From positions 46,158,859-46,222,858 of the forward strand of contig CM059575.1 of NCBI GenBank assembly GCA_030386875.1: a DNA stretch of 64,000 nt. The letters are read 5' to 3'. The stretch is from Morinoia aosen (taxonomy: Eukaryota; Arthropoda; Malacostraca; Amphipoda; Talitridae). Shown piece after piece: positions 42,601 to 53,340 of this stretch. The translations under genes and the position numbers were made by a program. The notes beneath the pieces were generated by a model. That model saw only the letters and a program-made list of their open reading frames with translations. It did not search any database and had not been told where the DNA came from. Within the stretch, counting starts at the first letter, position 1; each line of letters begins with the position of its first letter.

Positions 42601-43319
42601 GCCTATTTGCTCATATATTATTATTGATATATCAATATTGCTATTGATGTACTATCGTGTCTATTGGTGTCAATGATGTTTCTATGTCCATATGATGTCT
42701 AATCTATGCTGTGTCAGTGTTAAGATAACACTGTGATGAAGTCTAGTGTAGGATTGCTAAATGCATTGGCATAGGCTATCATAAATGGGACACTTGACTA
42801 TTGCCATCACTACTACTAATACTATTATCTTAATAAAGATACAACACTTTTGGTGACGAGGTGTGGGCGAAACTCCGGCTGCCCTCATGCACGAAACAAT
42901 GGACGTCAGGTGAGGTCACTGGCGTCGTGTCTAAGCACGTGGTGTGCGTAGACGGCATGCCTAGACATGTGCGCGACATTAGGAAACGTCGGTTTGGTGA
43001 TGAGTGGAGCAGGGTTCCTGAGAACCATGGTGGTGTTGCTGAAGCCACGGAGCCCAAGACAATGGTCTTCGGCGGAGGGGGCAATTACGGTGCAACTCCC
43101 TCTGCGTTGCCAGAAGGAGTTGTAGTTGACGCCTTAAACAGGGAGCCTGTTGAGCTGGCATCGGATCACGAGTCGACTGGTGATCCCCCGGAAGAGGAGG
43201 GTGACGAGCGAGACGCGGTTGGCAGTGATGTTGAGGAGCATCGGGAGGAGCCTGAGCCATTGAGGCGGTCGCACCGTGAGCGACGGCGTCCCACGTACAT
43301 GAATGAGTATGAGTGCTAG
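39640..43319 (+). pseudogene. pol: Gypsy-2 pol
   Basis: Protease-like VRALLNGHRSWCLVESGSE (Asp-Ser-Gly changed to Glu-Ser-Gly), RT blocks VRPVMDYRELNGF (40470) and LKVVDLTSAYLQIHVSEDLW (40585), active site YIDDVVV (40786), RNase H VFTDASSLGVGVAIEVDG (41223), integrase DVTHYG, LDNSTVFRS and, in another frame, RNHRTIKRIA (42170). A C-terminal segment with RRSHRERRRP (43265) ends at TAG 43317-43319. At least eight frameshifts or stops, plus the solo LTR, break it. Confidence 0.75.
42302..42846 (+). mobile_element. Solo LTR related to Gypsy-1, inside Gypsy-2 pol
   Basis: Begins TGTAATATAGCGAGTAATG, as the Gypsy-1 LTR does, and shares GGCAACGCTCGTGACGGCAA and the ATTCTATTTTACTC block. It ends AAGATACAACA at 42846. 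The flanks CTATT (42297-42301) and CTTTT (42847-42851) could be a target duplication with one change. It is longer (545 against 412 bp) and diverged, so a related subfamily. Confidence 0.65.
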
Positions 43320-43532
43320 GCACTACGCAACGTGAGTTTCGTGAGAAACTGGAAGAGATGTGGTGTCTGCCGCCTCGAGAAGGCGCTGCAAAGTTGTGCG
43401 CACCGGCTAAAGCCCCATGCAGGCCTTGCGTTACCATATTGCCTGTAATCGTCGCAGTGGCGTTGCAAATGAACAGCTCCTGACCAGACTGGCTTGACTG
43501 ACTGCATTAGCAGTCAGTTACTTATGAGCTCT

Positions 43533-43544
43533 GAGAGGGAAGGA
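43533..43544 (+). other. Polypurine tract of Gypsy-2
   Basis: GAGAGGGAAGGA directly precedes TGTTTAATAACAC, the probable start of the 3' LTR. Confidence 0.6.
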
Positions 43545-45635
43545 TGTTTAATAACACATGAGCTCTGCGAAGCCGCGGAGACTATAGCTGTGGAAAGATC
43601 GCGGAGCGCTACAACCTTCCTCAATGCCTTCCTAAATCCCACTGACTGACGACGCATACGACAGGAATCCAGAACGTTCAACTTCTTGGTGAGCATGAAA
43701 AATCGTCTTCTCAAGCGGACGGAGAGCCATCTGCACCTCGTCTAAGCGGCATCAAGCATTATGACAACGCAAGGTCTGTACTGGGCTTAAGTGAGACAGC
43801 AATCTCACGGGCGGTCGGCGGACGGCTGCGAGTGTGGCGCAGTGTGTTTAGAACAGTGGTGGAGTGAGGACAGAGCTCACGTTTTTGGTATTCGAATTGC
43901 GTCTTTGTGTATACAGTGAGGCTGTCAGAATTTTCACTTAGATGAGCGCTAAAGGATATCTGACACGCGGAAGGAAGGGGATAAAGGAACAGAAATTTTA
44001 TTTCACCCAGATTTTCACTCCGCATTCAGTTTATTAAGTTCCCAACTGGGCAAAAGGAAGCATCAAAACGGCTATACAGCCAACTAGCCCCAAAGTATTT
44101 AAGGCTTTCAATATTTTATTTCAGGACAAACTCAATTTAACATTTACATTAAAAATGCCTCAGCTCGAGTCAAAAGCGGGGCAGACAAGGAAGGTTAAAT
44201 TTGGAGTAGAGTAAGACGCATGGGGCGCTCCATAGTGCCTCAAGTAGACGAAACTCACGATTAAAGACGGGGTGGCCGAAGCGAACTCAACGCTGTCGAA
44301 AATGGTGAGGAAAAAGTATCCCGACCAAGAGAAGACAGAGGGTGTTCCCGCTGAAGGAAGAATTCCAAAGAAAAACAATTAGCGATAATTTAATAAAACT
44401 GAATTGGGTCATTAATGTGAAAATCAGATTGCAAATTATGCTCAGAAATATCAAGTTAAGAATAAACTTTTAACTGTAAAAGGGCACCACCAAGCCTTAC
44501 GTACCTAAGGCAGAGCGGCAGCCAAACTAAAGAAAACACCAGCGGCCGCAAGGCAGAATGGAGACCATTGGGAAGAGAACGATACGGTGGAGCGGTCACC
44601 GCTTACTGAAAAAAACTAAGCAATTTCAACATACGACCGACGAGAGGATATTGTAAATAAATCAAGTCAGAGCAAACACAGAGAAGAACAAAGCTAGCAC
44701 ACACCTGAACTTAATTGTGGCTTCAGTGGAAAAAGTTTCCTTTAAGGCCCGAAAGAATTTAAGGGAGAATAGGTTAGGGTCATTGGACTTTTAATAAGAT
44801 TAATTCAATGCAAATGGGACACCTAATCCAAACTTAGAGTTTAGATCAATTATTAAAAGTGAACCCATTCAATCAAGGATTAGAAAAGCTTCAATGCGTG
44901 GCAAGTCGAAGGTAATGTTAGATACAAGGGTGTCGTTCGGTAATTAAATGCCAATGATGAAGACAAGCAAGAATTTCAACTGCGGCAAGAGAGCCAACGA
45001 AAATAAAACGAAATGAAATATGCCATTCACACAAAATAAACATAGGATTTGATATGAATGAAGAGCAAGAACGGGCACCAAGGTCAGGATACTTCAACCC
45101 TCATAGCGCGAGGAATAGCCGGCAACCAGCAGGGTCGACGTGACTCGTAGAGCACCAGCCTGCGCATCCACCGTCCGCCCAATCTCCGAGCAAAAATGAC
45201 GTCACAATGAGAGCGAACTTGCAACCTTAACGCCACCATGCACCACACTACTACTGAAAGTTATGCCCAATTTCTTTAGGAAAAGTAGGGTTCAAATATT
45301 TTGGAAGATAATTAAAGACAAAATTAATTTAGAGCCGATGAGAAATTCAAGTTATGGAAAAATTTCTCATAAGGCAGTGATAGAGCTGCGTAGTTGCACG
45401 GCAACTGGAGTTGTCCGAGTGAGAGAGTGCTCGGTGACTCGTGGAATGATCTGGTTGCTCCTGTTAGAGGAAAGGTTACGGCTGCATCAGTGAAAGGTCG
45501 TACCGTTGGGTGAGCGTCGTACAATTGGCACGGTTCTCCACTTGAAGACGACGGTGAGGAAGGTAAGTCTGAGTGCTCGGTAGGCGTGCTACCCTCTCAC
45601 TCGCGGCTGTATTTTCCGTTTAAATACCATACTTT
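43545..45635 (+). repeat. 3' LTR of Gypsy-2, split by a solo LTR
   Basis: Starts TGTTTAATAACACATGAG after the polypurine tract. The part from 43808 matches the left LTR, then is interrupted at 43922 and resumes at 45372, ending in similarity near TATTTTCCGTTT (about 45625). Confidence 0.65.
43923..45371 (+). mobile_element. Solo LTR of the 1.45-kb family, inside the Gypsy-2 LTR
   Basis: Starts TGTCAGAATTTTCAC and ends TTTCTCATA, with AGGC on both sides (43919-43922 and 45372-45375). About 1,449 bp, the same family as 13218-14675 in opposite orientation, differing at many scattered bases. No coding content. Confidence 0.8.
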
Positions 45636-45751
45636 TTCTTTTCAGGTAATAGTTTCGGTTTTTGCGTTTTACATTGCGTTATTAATTGATTTGGTGGCGG
45701 GCGCGCCTCAGTGTTTGAGAATAGTGAATTTAGTGATTAGTGAGTTTCAAG

Positions 45752-46000
45752 ATGTCAGGCAAGAAGACAGAGGACTTTTTCCGCTTGAAGACCAGCAGCA
45801 GTGATATGACTCAGGAAAGGGAGCAGAACTTTTCCGAGAGTTCGGGATTTGTGGACATTCCTACCATCTTCCGCTCGAGCTCCCTCATGTCCCTGGAAAA
45901 GAAAGAAAAAAAAAAAGAAAAAAACTTTATTTCCAATAGAGATTGTACAATATTACAATCATTGGTTTTTAAATATCTTAAAGTTGATACACTTAGATGA
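45752..46000 (+). other. Short unassigned ORF after the Gypsy-2 LTR
   Basis: ATG at 45752 in a fair start context opens 82 codons (MSGKKTEDFFRLKTSSSDMT...) ending in Lys-rich low complexity. A possible acceptor, TTTTTCTTTTCAG, lies at 45640-45653, and a donor-like GGTAAGTC lies upstream in the LTR. I recognise no domain. It could be the start of a spliced element gene or of a host exon cut by repeats. Confidence 0.3.
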
Positions 46001-46269
46001 TACACACACATGAGTCTTGTAATACCCATGTCACTAGTCGAAAAGAAATGATTGAGGGCAATGTACTCCTCATCTTGTTTAATCTACATTTGATAATACA
46101 TGTAATGATAATTATAGGAGATAACACAATTTCATGGACGATGCATTTTCATTGTGGGGTGAAAACACTTTTGACAGTTCACATGTACATGACATAAAAC
46201 TTCGCAATTATTGATGCCAGGAAATAATATATGAATCGCTTGTTTCGGCTAATGTTCAAAAGTGTCATT

Positions 46270-47560
46270 TTAAGGAAGCATGAAAAAAATATATAAATAC
46301 ATATCCATATGCATATATATATACGTACATATGCATATATATATATTATACATACACACAAACACATAGATATATATATATGTACACATAAGCATGAGGA
46401 CCAAGAAGATTATAAGTTTTGTATTTTTAATTCAACAATTTTAACATACCGGTCGTTGGTTAATAAGCATTTTATTTAATTATAAATGGATGATCGCACA
46501 AAAAATGTATAGTTTGTACATGAATGCTTTACAATAATAAAGAGATGACGAGTTAGGTAATGCATGTTACAAGTTGAGAGCGAACAGAAAAAAACATTAT
46601 CTCTATTAAAATGCTAGTTGTCAGTCTAGTACACACGTATGTGCACAGATACATGTAAATATATACACATATACATGCACACACATACCCACACACATAC
46701 TCACACCAAACTCGTAAGCATACACAAATGCATTTCTATTCATCGTGGCAATTACAATACATACGCATTCTATAAAGTGTCATACGCATAGCGTGCACAC
46801 GTACACATATACACAAGTAAGCATGTGCGCAAATATCAGCGTAATCTAATCAGTATAAACCAGCATTCCAATCGGGGGAAACGGAAAAAATATCTTTTAT
46901 TATGGCATAAATTTTATAAAATTTCCGTACTGAAATTAGTGGCACAAAATAGTCTACCTAAGTCAGAAACATGAAAACGATTGTGGGACGTGAATAAGAA
47001 AGAAAACATTAATGTCCTATAAGGGTTTCATATTAGAAAAAAATCACATTATCTTTGAAATATGGCGCAAATTGTCGGCAATTGATAAACATTCAGATGT
47101 ACATGGGTATCACATTATTATAAGCTTATAACTATAAGCATTAAAAGTATATTACTGCAGTATAAATGGATGATCACACAGCGAATTTATTGTTTTATTT
47201 TTACGTGGATGCTTCACAATTTCGTATTAGAAAAAATCACATTATTTTTGTTATATGGTGCAGAATGCCTGCAATTGATAAACACACACACACATATAGG
47301 TACCATGACGGTCTAGTTTAATGCTTGCAAAGAAACGGAGAGGGATGCCATAAAATGCAACCTTCGACTGGTTTATCTACTCTAGTGCACACAGGTGTAC
47401 ATACACACATTACAAGTAAGCATGTATGCAAATATAGGCAATCAAATCATAATACCTACGCATACTTCAAAACTGTTGTGTGATGTCTTGAATTTCAAGA
47501 CAATGATCGGGTGAAATTGTTCAGCAATGGAGATACCAGGCAAATGAGATTCATCAATAC
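46270..47560. repeat. AT/CA-rich repetitive region
   Basis: ATATAC/CACACA simple tracts (46300-46390, 46640-46720, 47275-47300) and diverged internal duplications: TATAAATGGATGATC at 46481 and 47160, ATTAGAAAAAAATCACATTA at 47030 and 47225, GGCAATTGATAAACA at 47080 and 47270. No gene. Confidence 0.6.
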
Positions 47561-47587
47561 TTATTCAGTATGTTCTGTAACTGACAA

Positions 47588-48132
47588 TTATTTTTGAGAC
47601 ACAAGATGACGAGTTATTTTGGCTTTAAATTCTCTCGGTCTTTGAGGGATTTTAATACTTGGTGGAAGTTTGTTCCACAGTAAGGCGCCTGATATGGACA
47701 GAGCTTTCTGCCCTAAGTAAGATGAACGATAGTTGACTAAGACATTATTGTTTCTGTTCGGTTTTTGATTGGTTACAGTGGGTGGATGGAAACGATCTAT
47801 CTCAGCATTGCTCTGAGGAAGATATAACGAGGAGAATACGTATTGGGCCTTCTGCATGAGGAGCCTTTCTTGGATAGGAATCCAACCGAGTTTATTGAGA
47901 AGAGGGGTTACGTGATCACTTTTTTTGAAATTACCGTTGCATACCACTTTAGCCGCAAAGTTCATGCACTTTTGTAAGTCCTTTTGAAGGTATTGAGGTA
48001 GGTCTCCCCATACTAGGTTGCAGTAGTCAATGCACGATAACACCAGGGATTGAATGGCTAATAATCTGGACTTTTCGTCTAGCATACACTTTATGCGATG
48101 AAAAAACATCAAAATTCCATAAATTTTGTTGC
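47588..48132 (-). pseudogene. OTU-LINE ORF2, C-terminal part
   Basis: After the SINE the frame continues CNKIYGILMFFHRIKCMLDEKSRL...IQSLVLSCIDYCNLVWG, the conserved thumb region, and ends ALLWNKLPPSIKIPQRPREF...HLVSQK, the usual L2/CR1-like terminus. The reading frame is intact on this side of the SINE. Confidence 0.75.
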
Positions 48133-48136
48133 AAGT

Positions 48137-48429
48137 GCTCTCCGTGGTACAGTGGTTAAGGGATCGGGCTCGTATGTTGGAGTCGCGGGTTCGTATCCCG
48201 GCGCTGGCGCAGAGATTTTCCCCGTTGGGTATAAGGGAAAGCTCAAGCACAATACCCCACTCAACCCAGGTGTCGGAAATGGGTACCGGCTTTACGGGGG
48301 AACCGTCATGGTCTCCTATATATAGGGTTAGTTATAAGACATTTGAAAAACCAATGCTAAGATCATATGTATCAGACTTGATTGGAAATAAAGCATCCCA
48401 AAGATGCCGATGTTAACCTTTTAACCTTT
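48137..48429 (+). mobile_element. tRNA-derived SINE
   Basis: Contains a pol III A box (TGGTACAGTGG, 48145-48155) and B box (GGTTCGTATCC, 48188-48198) at tRNA spacing. An unrelated body follows, ending in TTAACCTTTTAACCTTT. The 5' and 3' acceptor arms do not pair, so it is not a functional tRNA. AAGT flanks both sides (48133-48136 and 48430-48433), and removing it restores the LINE frame (VKNT-CNKIYG). Confidence 0.8.
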
Positions 48430-48433
48430 AAGT

Positions 48434-49115
48434 ATTCTTAACATGAGTTTTGAAGGACATGTTTCTATCGAACCAGATACCTAGATTTTTAACTTTTTCT
48501 GATGCATTAATTTTATCATTTCCAACTGCAAGAGTAGGATCTGAAGTTTTTTAATTGCATCTTTGGATCCAAAAATAATGCATTGTGTTTTATTAGCATT
48601 TAATTTGGGACCATTTCGGTCGTACCATGATTTCAGGCTAGTCAGTAAAGCTTCGGCTTTAATTTCCGTCTGTGGTATTTCCGATACAGAACTTGTTATT
48701 GCAATTTGAACATCATCTGCATACATTGAGATCCGTGTGTTAGAAGGCATTGGAGGGAAATCATTAATGAAAATAGAAAACAATAGCGGACCAAGAATGG
48801 ATCCTTGGGGAACGCCAAAATTGTTTTGAATGAATGGGGACAATTTGTTTCCTATGCGGACTGCATGATATCGATTTGACAAGTAACTTTCAAACCATTG
48901 CGTGTCTATTCCCAAGTTTAGTATTTTACGTAGAAGTCTATTATGTTCGACGCTACCGAACGCCTTAGAGAGATCGAGTAGCAGCAAGAGTGTTACATTC
49001 CTTTGATCGATGTCACTGTATATTTTTTCAGAGGTATTGAGCAGAACGTCTTGAGTGCTAGTATTTTTTCTATAGGCGTATTGATTTTGGTGTAGTAGAT
49101 TTGACTCGTCCAGGA
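48434..49115 (-). pseudogene. OTU-LINE ORF2, reverse transcriptase core
   Basis: QNQYAYRKNTSTQDVLL (finger region), LLLDLSKAFGSVEHNRL (block A; the usual FD is FG), FGVPQGSILGPLLFSIFIND, and active site MYADDVQIA, in order. KTQCIIFGSKDAIKK follows. It joins directly to 50132 across the hAT element. The FG change at block A and a shift near the SINE indicate decay. Confidence 0.8.
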
Positions 49116-49123
49116 GAAATGAG

Positions 49124-50123
49124 CAGTGGTGGGCACGACAACGAAAAAACGTTATCGCGATAACCGATAAATCGATAACGAAAACCTTATCGGCGATAAC
49201 CGATAATCGATAATTGTCGAAAAATTTATCACCGATAATTGATAAGCGATAAATCGATACATACAAAATTCCGATACTAGCGATATCGAAATTGGCATTT
49301 TAAATAAAAAACAAATCGAAATGTTTTTTTCGATTTTCAAAACCAATTATTTTTTTCGAAACCAATTATAGTTCTAACTCTCAAAAACAAAACTATTAAA
49401 GGTCAGCACTCGACGCCACGTTCACACTATACATACATTTAGCGCGATCCAGCCAACAACACACAAGTACGCACACGTTTCGCCACCCGGCCCCGCCGAC
49501 TGTCGATCACCAGGATTACCACTCACAAAAATATTAAAAACCAAGAATACCCTGTAAAAAGAGTCAAGATTGGCAAAAAAAGCTAGATTGTCTATATCGT
49601 AAATAACACTTAAAATTATACGCTAACATCAATAATACCACCAAAAATGGCCCTAGTGGAGCTAGTCTAGCTCCACTAGGGCCACTGGTTACCTCCCTAT
49701 CACTATCACTAAGTTCCTCTATATCACTCATATTATCAAATAATTAATATAATGTAAGTTTGACCTGAAACAGGGCGGACTTGAATGCGCATCCAACGAT
49801 CAGAGGAGCTAAATACGACTGAATACGTGTCGTCATTCGTCACGGTCTCACCCTCAGGGTTGCCAGATGTCCCAGTCCCCATGAGGCCACACTTTTGATC
49901 AAAAAGGCCACATAAGATGCAAACTTTATTACTTTCCCGCCCTGTCATGTCAAATCCCAGCGGAAAAACTGAAATTATCGATTATCGAAAGTTTGGAACC
50001 AAAAGAATCGGCTAAACCGATAAATCGATAACTCGGGAAAGAAAATTATCAGATAACCGATAACCCGGTAACGTTATCGCGATAAACTATCCCGATAATT
50101 TATCGCGATAACGCCCAGCTTTG
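49124..50123. mobile_element. Non-autonomous hAT-like element (1,000 bp)
   Basis: Starts CAGTGGTGGGC and ends GCCCAGCTTTG (complement CAAAGCTGGGC), an imperfect hAT-style end pair. It is flanked by a perfect 8-bp duplication GAAATGAG (49116-49123 and 50124-50131), the hAT size. Both subterminal regions are dense in GATAACCGATAA/TTATCG motifs. No hAT transposase domain is found in the short ORF at 49736-49948, so mobilisation would be in trans. Removing it rejoins the LINE RT. Confidence 0.85.
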
Positions 50124-50131
50124 GAAATGAG

Positions 50132-50721
50132 AGTTGATTTGTCACCACTTTCTCCAATAGTTTGGACATGACATGCAAAAGACTGATGGGCCTGTAGTTT
50201 GATGCTATATTTAGGTCACCACTTTTATGCAACGGTCTAATAATGGAGTGTTTCCATTGTTTTGGAAACTTGTTGGTTACTATTGATGTATTAATTATCA
50301 GACGAATCCATGGGGCGGTAACAGGGAAACTGTCTTTAATATATTGAAGACTGATACCATCATGTCCAACTGCGTTTGTGTTTTTTAGTGAGTATAAGAT
50401 ATTTCGTAACTCCGGTAAATCGACAGGGCGTGGTCTCCACTTGACATCAGTCCTCGAGGGTGCAGTGGGGCATGAACTTTCAATTGTCGTTTCATCTGGA
50501 TTGGTACACACCTCACTGAAAACTTGAGCCCCGACTTTCGAAAAGAATGTGTTGAAATCCGTGGCTGTTGCCAAGGGATTTTCAAAATTACTTGTACGGT
50601 CTAATTTTTTATATGGAGCTACCTCACTAATGATTTCCCAAGTTCGTTTCGGGTTATTTTTAGCCGTTTTCAGTTTCTGGTGGAAGTGAGTTTCTTTCGC
50701 TTCAGTGGTTTTCTTTCGCAC
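50132..50721 (-). pseudogene. OTU-LINE ORF2, linker and RT N-terminal region
   Basis: Begins RKKTTEAKETHFHQKLKTAKNNPKRTWEIISE, the basic linker normally found between endonuclease and RT, then GHDGISLQYIK, FPKQWKHSIIRPLHKSGD and NYRPISLL at about 50180. Its first codons overlap the end of the OTU frame in another phase. Cut at 50124 by the hAT element. Confidence 0.75.
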
Positions 50722-51127
50722 TGTAGTGATCGTTTTTACGATGGAGCAGTAGTGGAGGGTTATTATTTGATAACTCTGAAAACGGATCGAATGATATTTT
50801 CACAACACAATGATCCGGTTCATCCAGGACGAGAAGTTTTTGACCTGTCACATTTGAAATGATTAGTTGTATAAGGTCTACAGCAGTTTCATCAAAATGT
50901 TTGTCGTCAATGTAATTATCTATGAGGTTTTGCATGTCTCCACTGTTCTTGTCAACAAACTTAGCGTATGTGCTGTTGTTTGCTTTACTCTCTATTTTGA
51001 TTGCAGCCTTTAAGGAATTGTAGTTCCATTTTGATGCTGGTTGTTTTGTAAGTAGATGAGCTACTGCATGGAGGAGGCAGTGTCCATCGGCTTTGGTGGG
51101 AATCAGCTCTATTTTCCATGATCGTTT
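50702..51127 (-). CDS. OTU-family cysteine protease domain of the LINE
   Basis: Directly after the TAG at 51130-51128 and in the same frame as ORF1, about 141 codons read to TGA at 50704-50702. The start carries TKADGHCLLHAVAHLL, the OTU motif with catalytic Asp (51088-51086) and Cys (51079-51077). The end carries PPLLLHRKNDHYSA, where His (50728-50726) matches the OTU histidine region. OTU enzymes cleave ubiquitin or similar linkages; such domains are known in some retroelements and viruses. The role in this LINE is unknown. All three key residues are present. Confidence 0.75.
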   Translation of the reverse strand, partial: KRSWKIELIPTKADGHCLLHAVAHLLTKQPASKWNYNSLKAAIKIESKANNSTYAKFVDKNSGDMQNLIDNYIDDKHFDETAVDLIQLIISNVTGQKLLVLDEPDHCVVKISFDPFSELSNNNPPLLLHRKNDHYSAKENH

Positions 51128-53340
51128 CTATTCATCCATTGTGGAATTTGTGCGTTCACAAATGGGGCCGGAGGCGTTGTTTTTCGTACTTTTTACATCA
51201 TTAAGAGGTTCTAAGAGGTGCGGGGAATTAGCGTTTTTCTGGCTCTGAATGGGCCAGCTGTGGTGATTTCTTGTATGGGGATTTGCAGAGAACTGAAAAA
51301 TGCTCACGTCATTTCTATTTTTCTGGTGATGATTGTGCATGCAGTTGGGTAGTGGACTTTCCATCGATTTCTCTCTTCCTGTTGATTTCACTGCTTCCGA
51401 GTATGTGATTGGATGTTGATTTATACTTGTGTCTAAGAGAGGCTTTTCATCCTCTGTATCAGCATTGGATAGCAATGAAAACCTATTTTTTTTTGTAGGC
51501 ACTCCGCAATTTTTTGTGGCAGAGGGATGAGAGGGTTTGTTATATGAGGGCAAACTTCGGGAGGAGAGGGGAGGAGAGGGTTTGTTAGATGAAGGCAAAC
51601 ATCGGTTTATGCTGCTGGAGGTTTTACTTGGAAAGGCGGTCAACTGAGAACAATCATTCAAATCATTTTGCTGTTTTGCATAATCATTAGAGTATTCAAT
51701 TTCTTCATTCACGTCATGGGAGTTTCTGACACAGGAGATAAAATGTGACGTTAGTCTCAAAGGTGATCTTAGAGCAATTTGTTGAAGAAAATTATGCGTA
51801 TCTTCTCGCGTAACAGGCCAAGTGCGGGCATTGTTGTAAGCTTCATTTAACAGTAACGGTTTTTACATTTGCTCGCAGCGGAATCAGTGTAAGACCAATT
51901 TTTCTGCACAGGCTCGATGTCGTGTACAATGGCTGACCACTGCAAACACTCACCACATAAATATGAGAAAAAAGATACTCTGTCATGATCAGATTTTTTA
52001 ACTTAGTTAGGTTATTGGATGAGAGGCTCAAGTCCTTGAAACTAATTATATAGTTCCTGAAAGGAGGTGCGCGCTCAATCACATCATAGAGATCATTTAG
52101 ACGTTCCGAAGTTATAGTCTGAATCCTGCATGCGCTATCAATGTCATCTCTGTTGATTTTTGTGAGACTATTGTCTCCAACGAGAAAAGTGTCTAGAGGG
52201 GATTTCGCATAAGGATGGCTACTCGCAGCTACCACCGGCGTAAAATCATGAGCGCTGATACAATAATTTAAAGCAAAAAGCTGTTCTGTAATCATTTGAA
52301 TACTTGATACAGTGGAAAAAATCGACGCTGGGCTTGGGGGACAATTTGTCTCAAAGCTTTATTGAGAAATACAGCTGTAAGAGACAGCATGTTATTTATT
52401 TCGTGAATAGTTTTGGAACTGGCCATTTGGAGAGGATGTAAGTACCCATCAAAAGCGGTAACAGATCTGTTTGTATTGTTCTTCACTGAAAATCTCAAGT
52501 TATCCTCGCAGTTTACGCTCTCAGGTACTTAACTGCCAGTGCCAGCTGCCGCACATGCATTTTCAGACCTAACTCCACCACCTGAAATGCCTACACACAA
52601 TTTATCATTAAAATTATAATTAAAATTACCCCTTTTACTTTCTGACTGGTTGCTCACATTGAAAATTTTATTGCGTTCCAACGTTTACATTGGTGTTGGT
52701 GTCGTCGTCGGTGGTGAAAAATTTTGAGCTTTCTCAGTGACGCAGGACAGGGGAGATGTCGCCATGACGCAATCGTTGGGACGAGACGTAGGAGGAGGAG
52801 CTGGCGGTGGTGCTGTGGCAGCTCCCGCCAGTGATGAAGCATAAGCAGCGCTTGGGAGGTTTTCGTCAAAAACGGGTGACTCTGCTGCTCGACTTTCTGT
52901 TGGGGACCTCTCCGTCGATTCTCTGTCGGTTGGCACTGGTTATGTTTTGGGAGTTGCGGTACTTTCGTTGACGTCATACTGTTTCTCTGTCGGAGTTTTT
53001 GTAGTCATTGTGAGCGGCTTAGGCTTATGAACGAGTGATTTCACACGCGAGAATTTTGGTGGTGTTTGCTTTCGTTTTCTGAATGGTTCAGGTATATTCC
53101 CCTTTTTGGGGTTTGAGTTTTCATGTGGCGCTGTTGTGATGGATGTCATTTCTCCAGATAAAGCTGCTTTCCGAGTAGCTGAGCGAGTTTTGGAATGAGA
53201 TATTTTGAAGTTATATTGGATGAGTGAATAAATGTGAAAATAATTCAAAATTTTGTTCACTGTGTAGCTGTTAAGGAGTGAGTAACGGTCGTCTTGGGTA
53301 GAAGGGTAATCGTTCATCCATGTGTCCAGAAATATTACTC
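51128..53340 (-). pseudogene. OTU-LINE ORF1 region
   Basis: A basic, proline/serine/threonine-rich start (RKRKQTPPKFSRVKSLVHKPK), an Ala/Pro-rich part (52936-52690), a globular segment (52498-51843, with MITEQLFALNYCISAH and FRNYIISFKDLSLSS) and a polar tail ending TNSTMDE at the TAG before the OTU domain. Frame is lost or stopped at about 52940, 52690, 52530 and 51840. No zinc knuckle seen. I do not recognise the globular segment with confidence; its order before the RT suggests an RNA-binding ORF1. Confidence 0.5.

Larger units (their letters stand above)
38105..45640 (+). mobile_element. Ty3/Gypsy LTR retrotransposon, Gypsy-2 (degraded)
   Basis: Matching LTR sequence at 38108-38570 and, split by a solo LTR, at 43808-43922 plus 45372-45635, flanks a gag-pol region read on the plus strand. 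The left LTR lacks the first ~260 bp seen on the right (from the probable LTR start at 43545). Outer target duplication not found. Pol is cut by many stops and by a solo LTR at 42302-42846. Confidence 0.75.
47588..53340 (-). mobile_element. L2/CR1-like LINE with OTU protease domain, split by SINE and hAT
   Basis: Read on the minus strand: disordered ORF1 region (53340-51131), OTU cysteine-protease domain (51127-50702), RT linker and RT N-terminus (50721-50132), hAT insertion, RT core and post-RT (49115-48434), SINE insertion, C-terminus to the stop at 47588. No endonuclease domain is visible where one would expect it. Several stops; dead copy. The ends of the element are not defined by target duplications. 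Confidence 0.7.

Noticed and set aside
48137-48215. Functional tRNA gene
   Set aside because: A and B boxes are present, but the acceptor arm does not pair and the sequence continues into a SINE body with flanking AAGT repeats.
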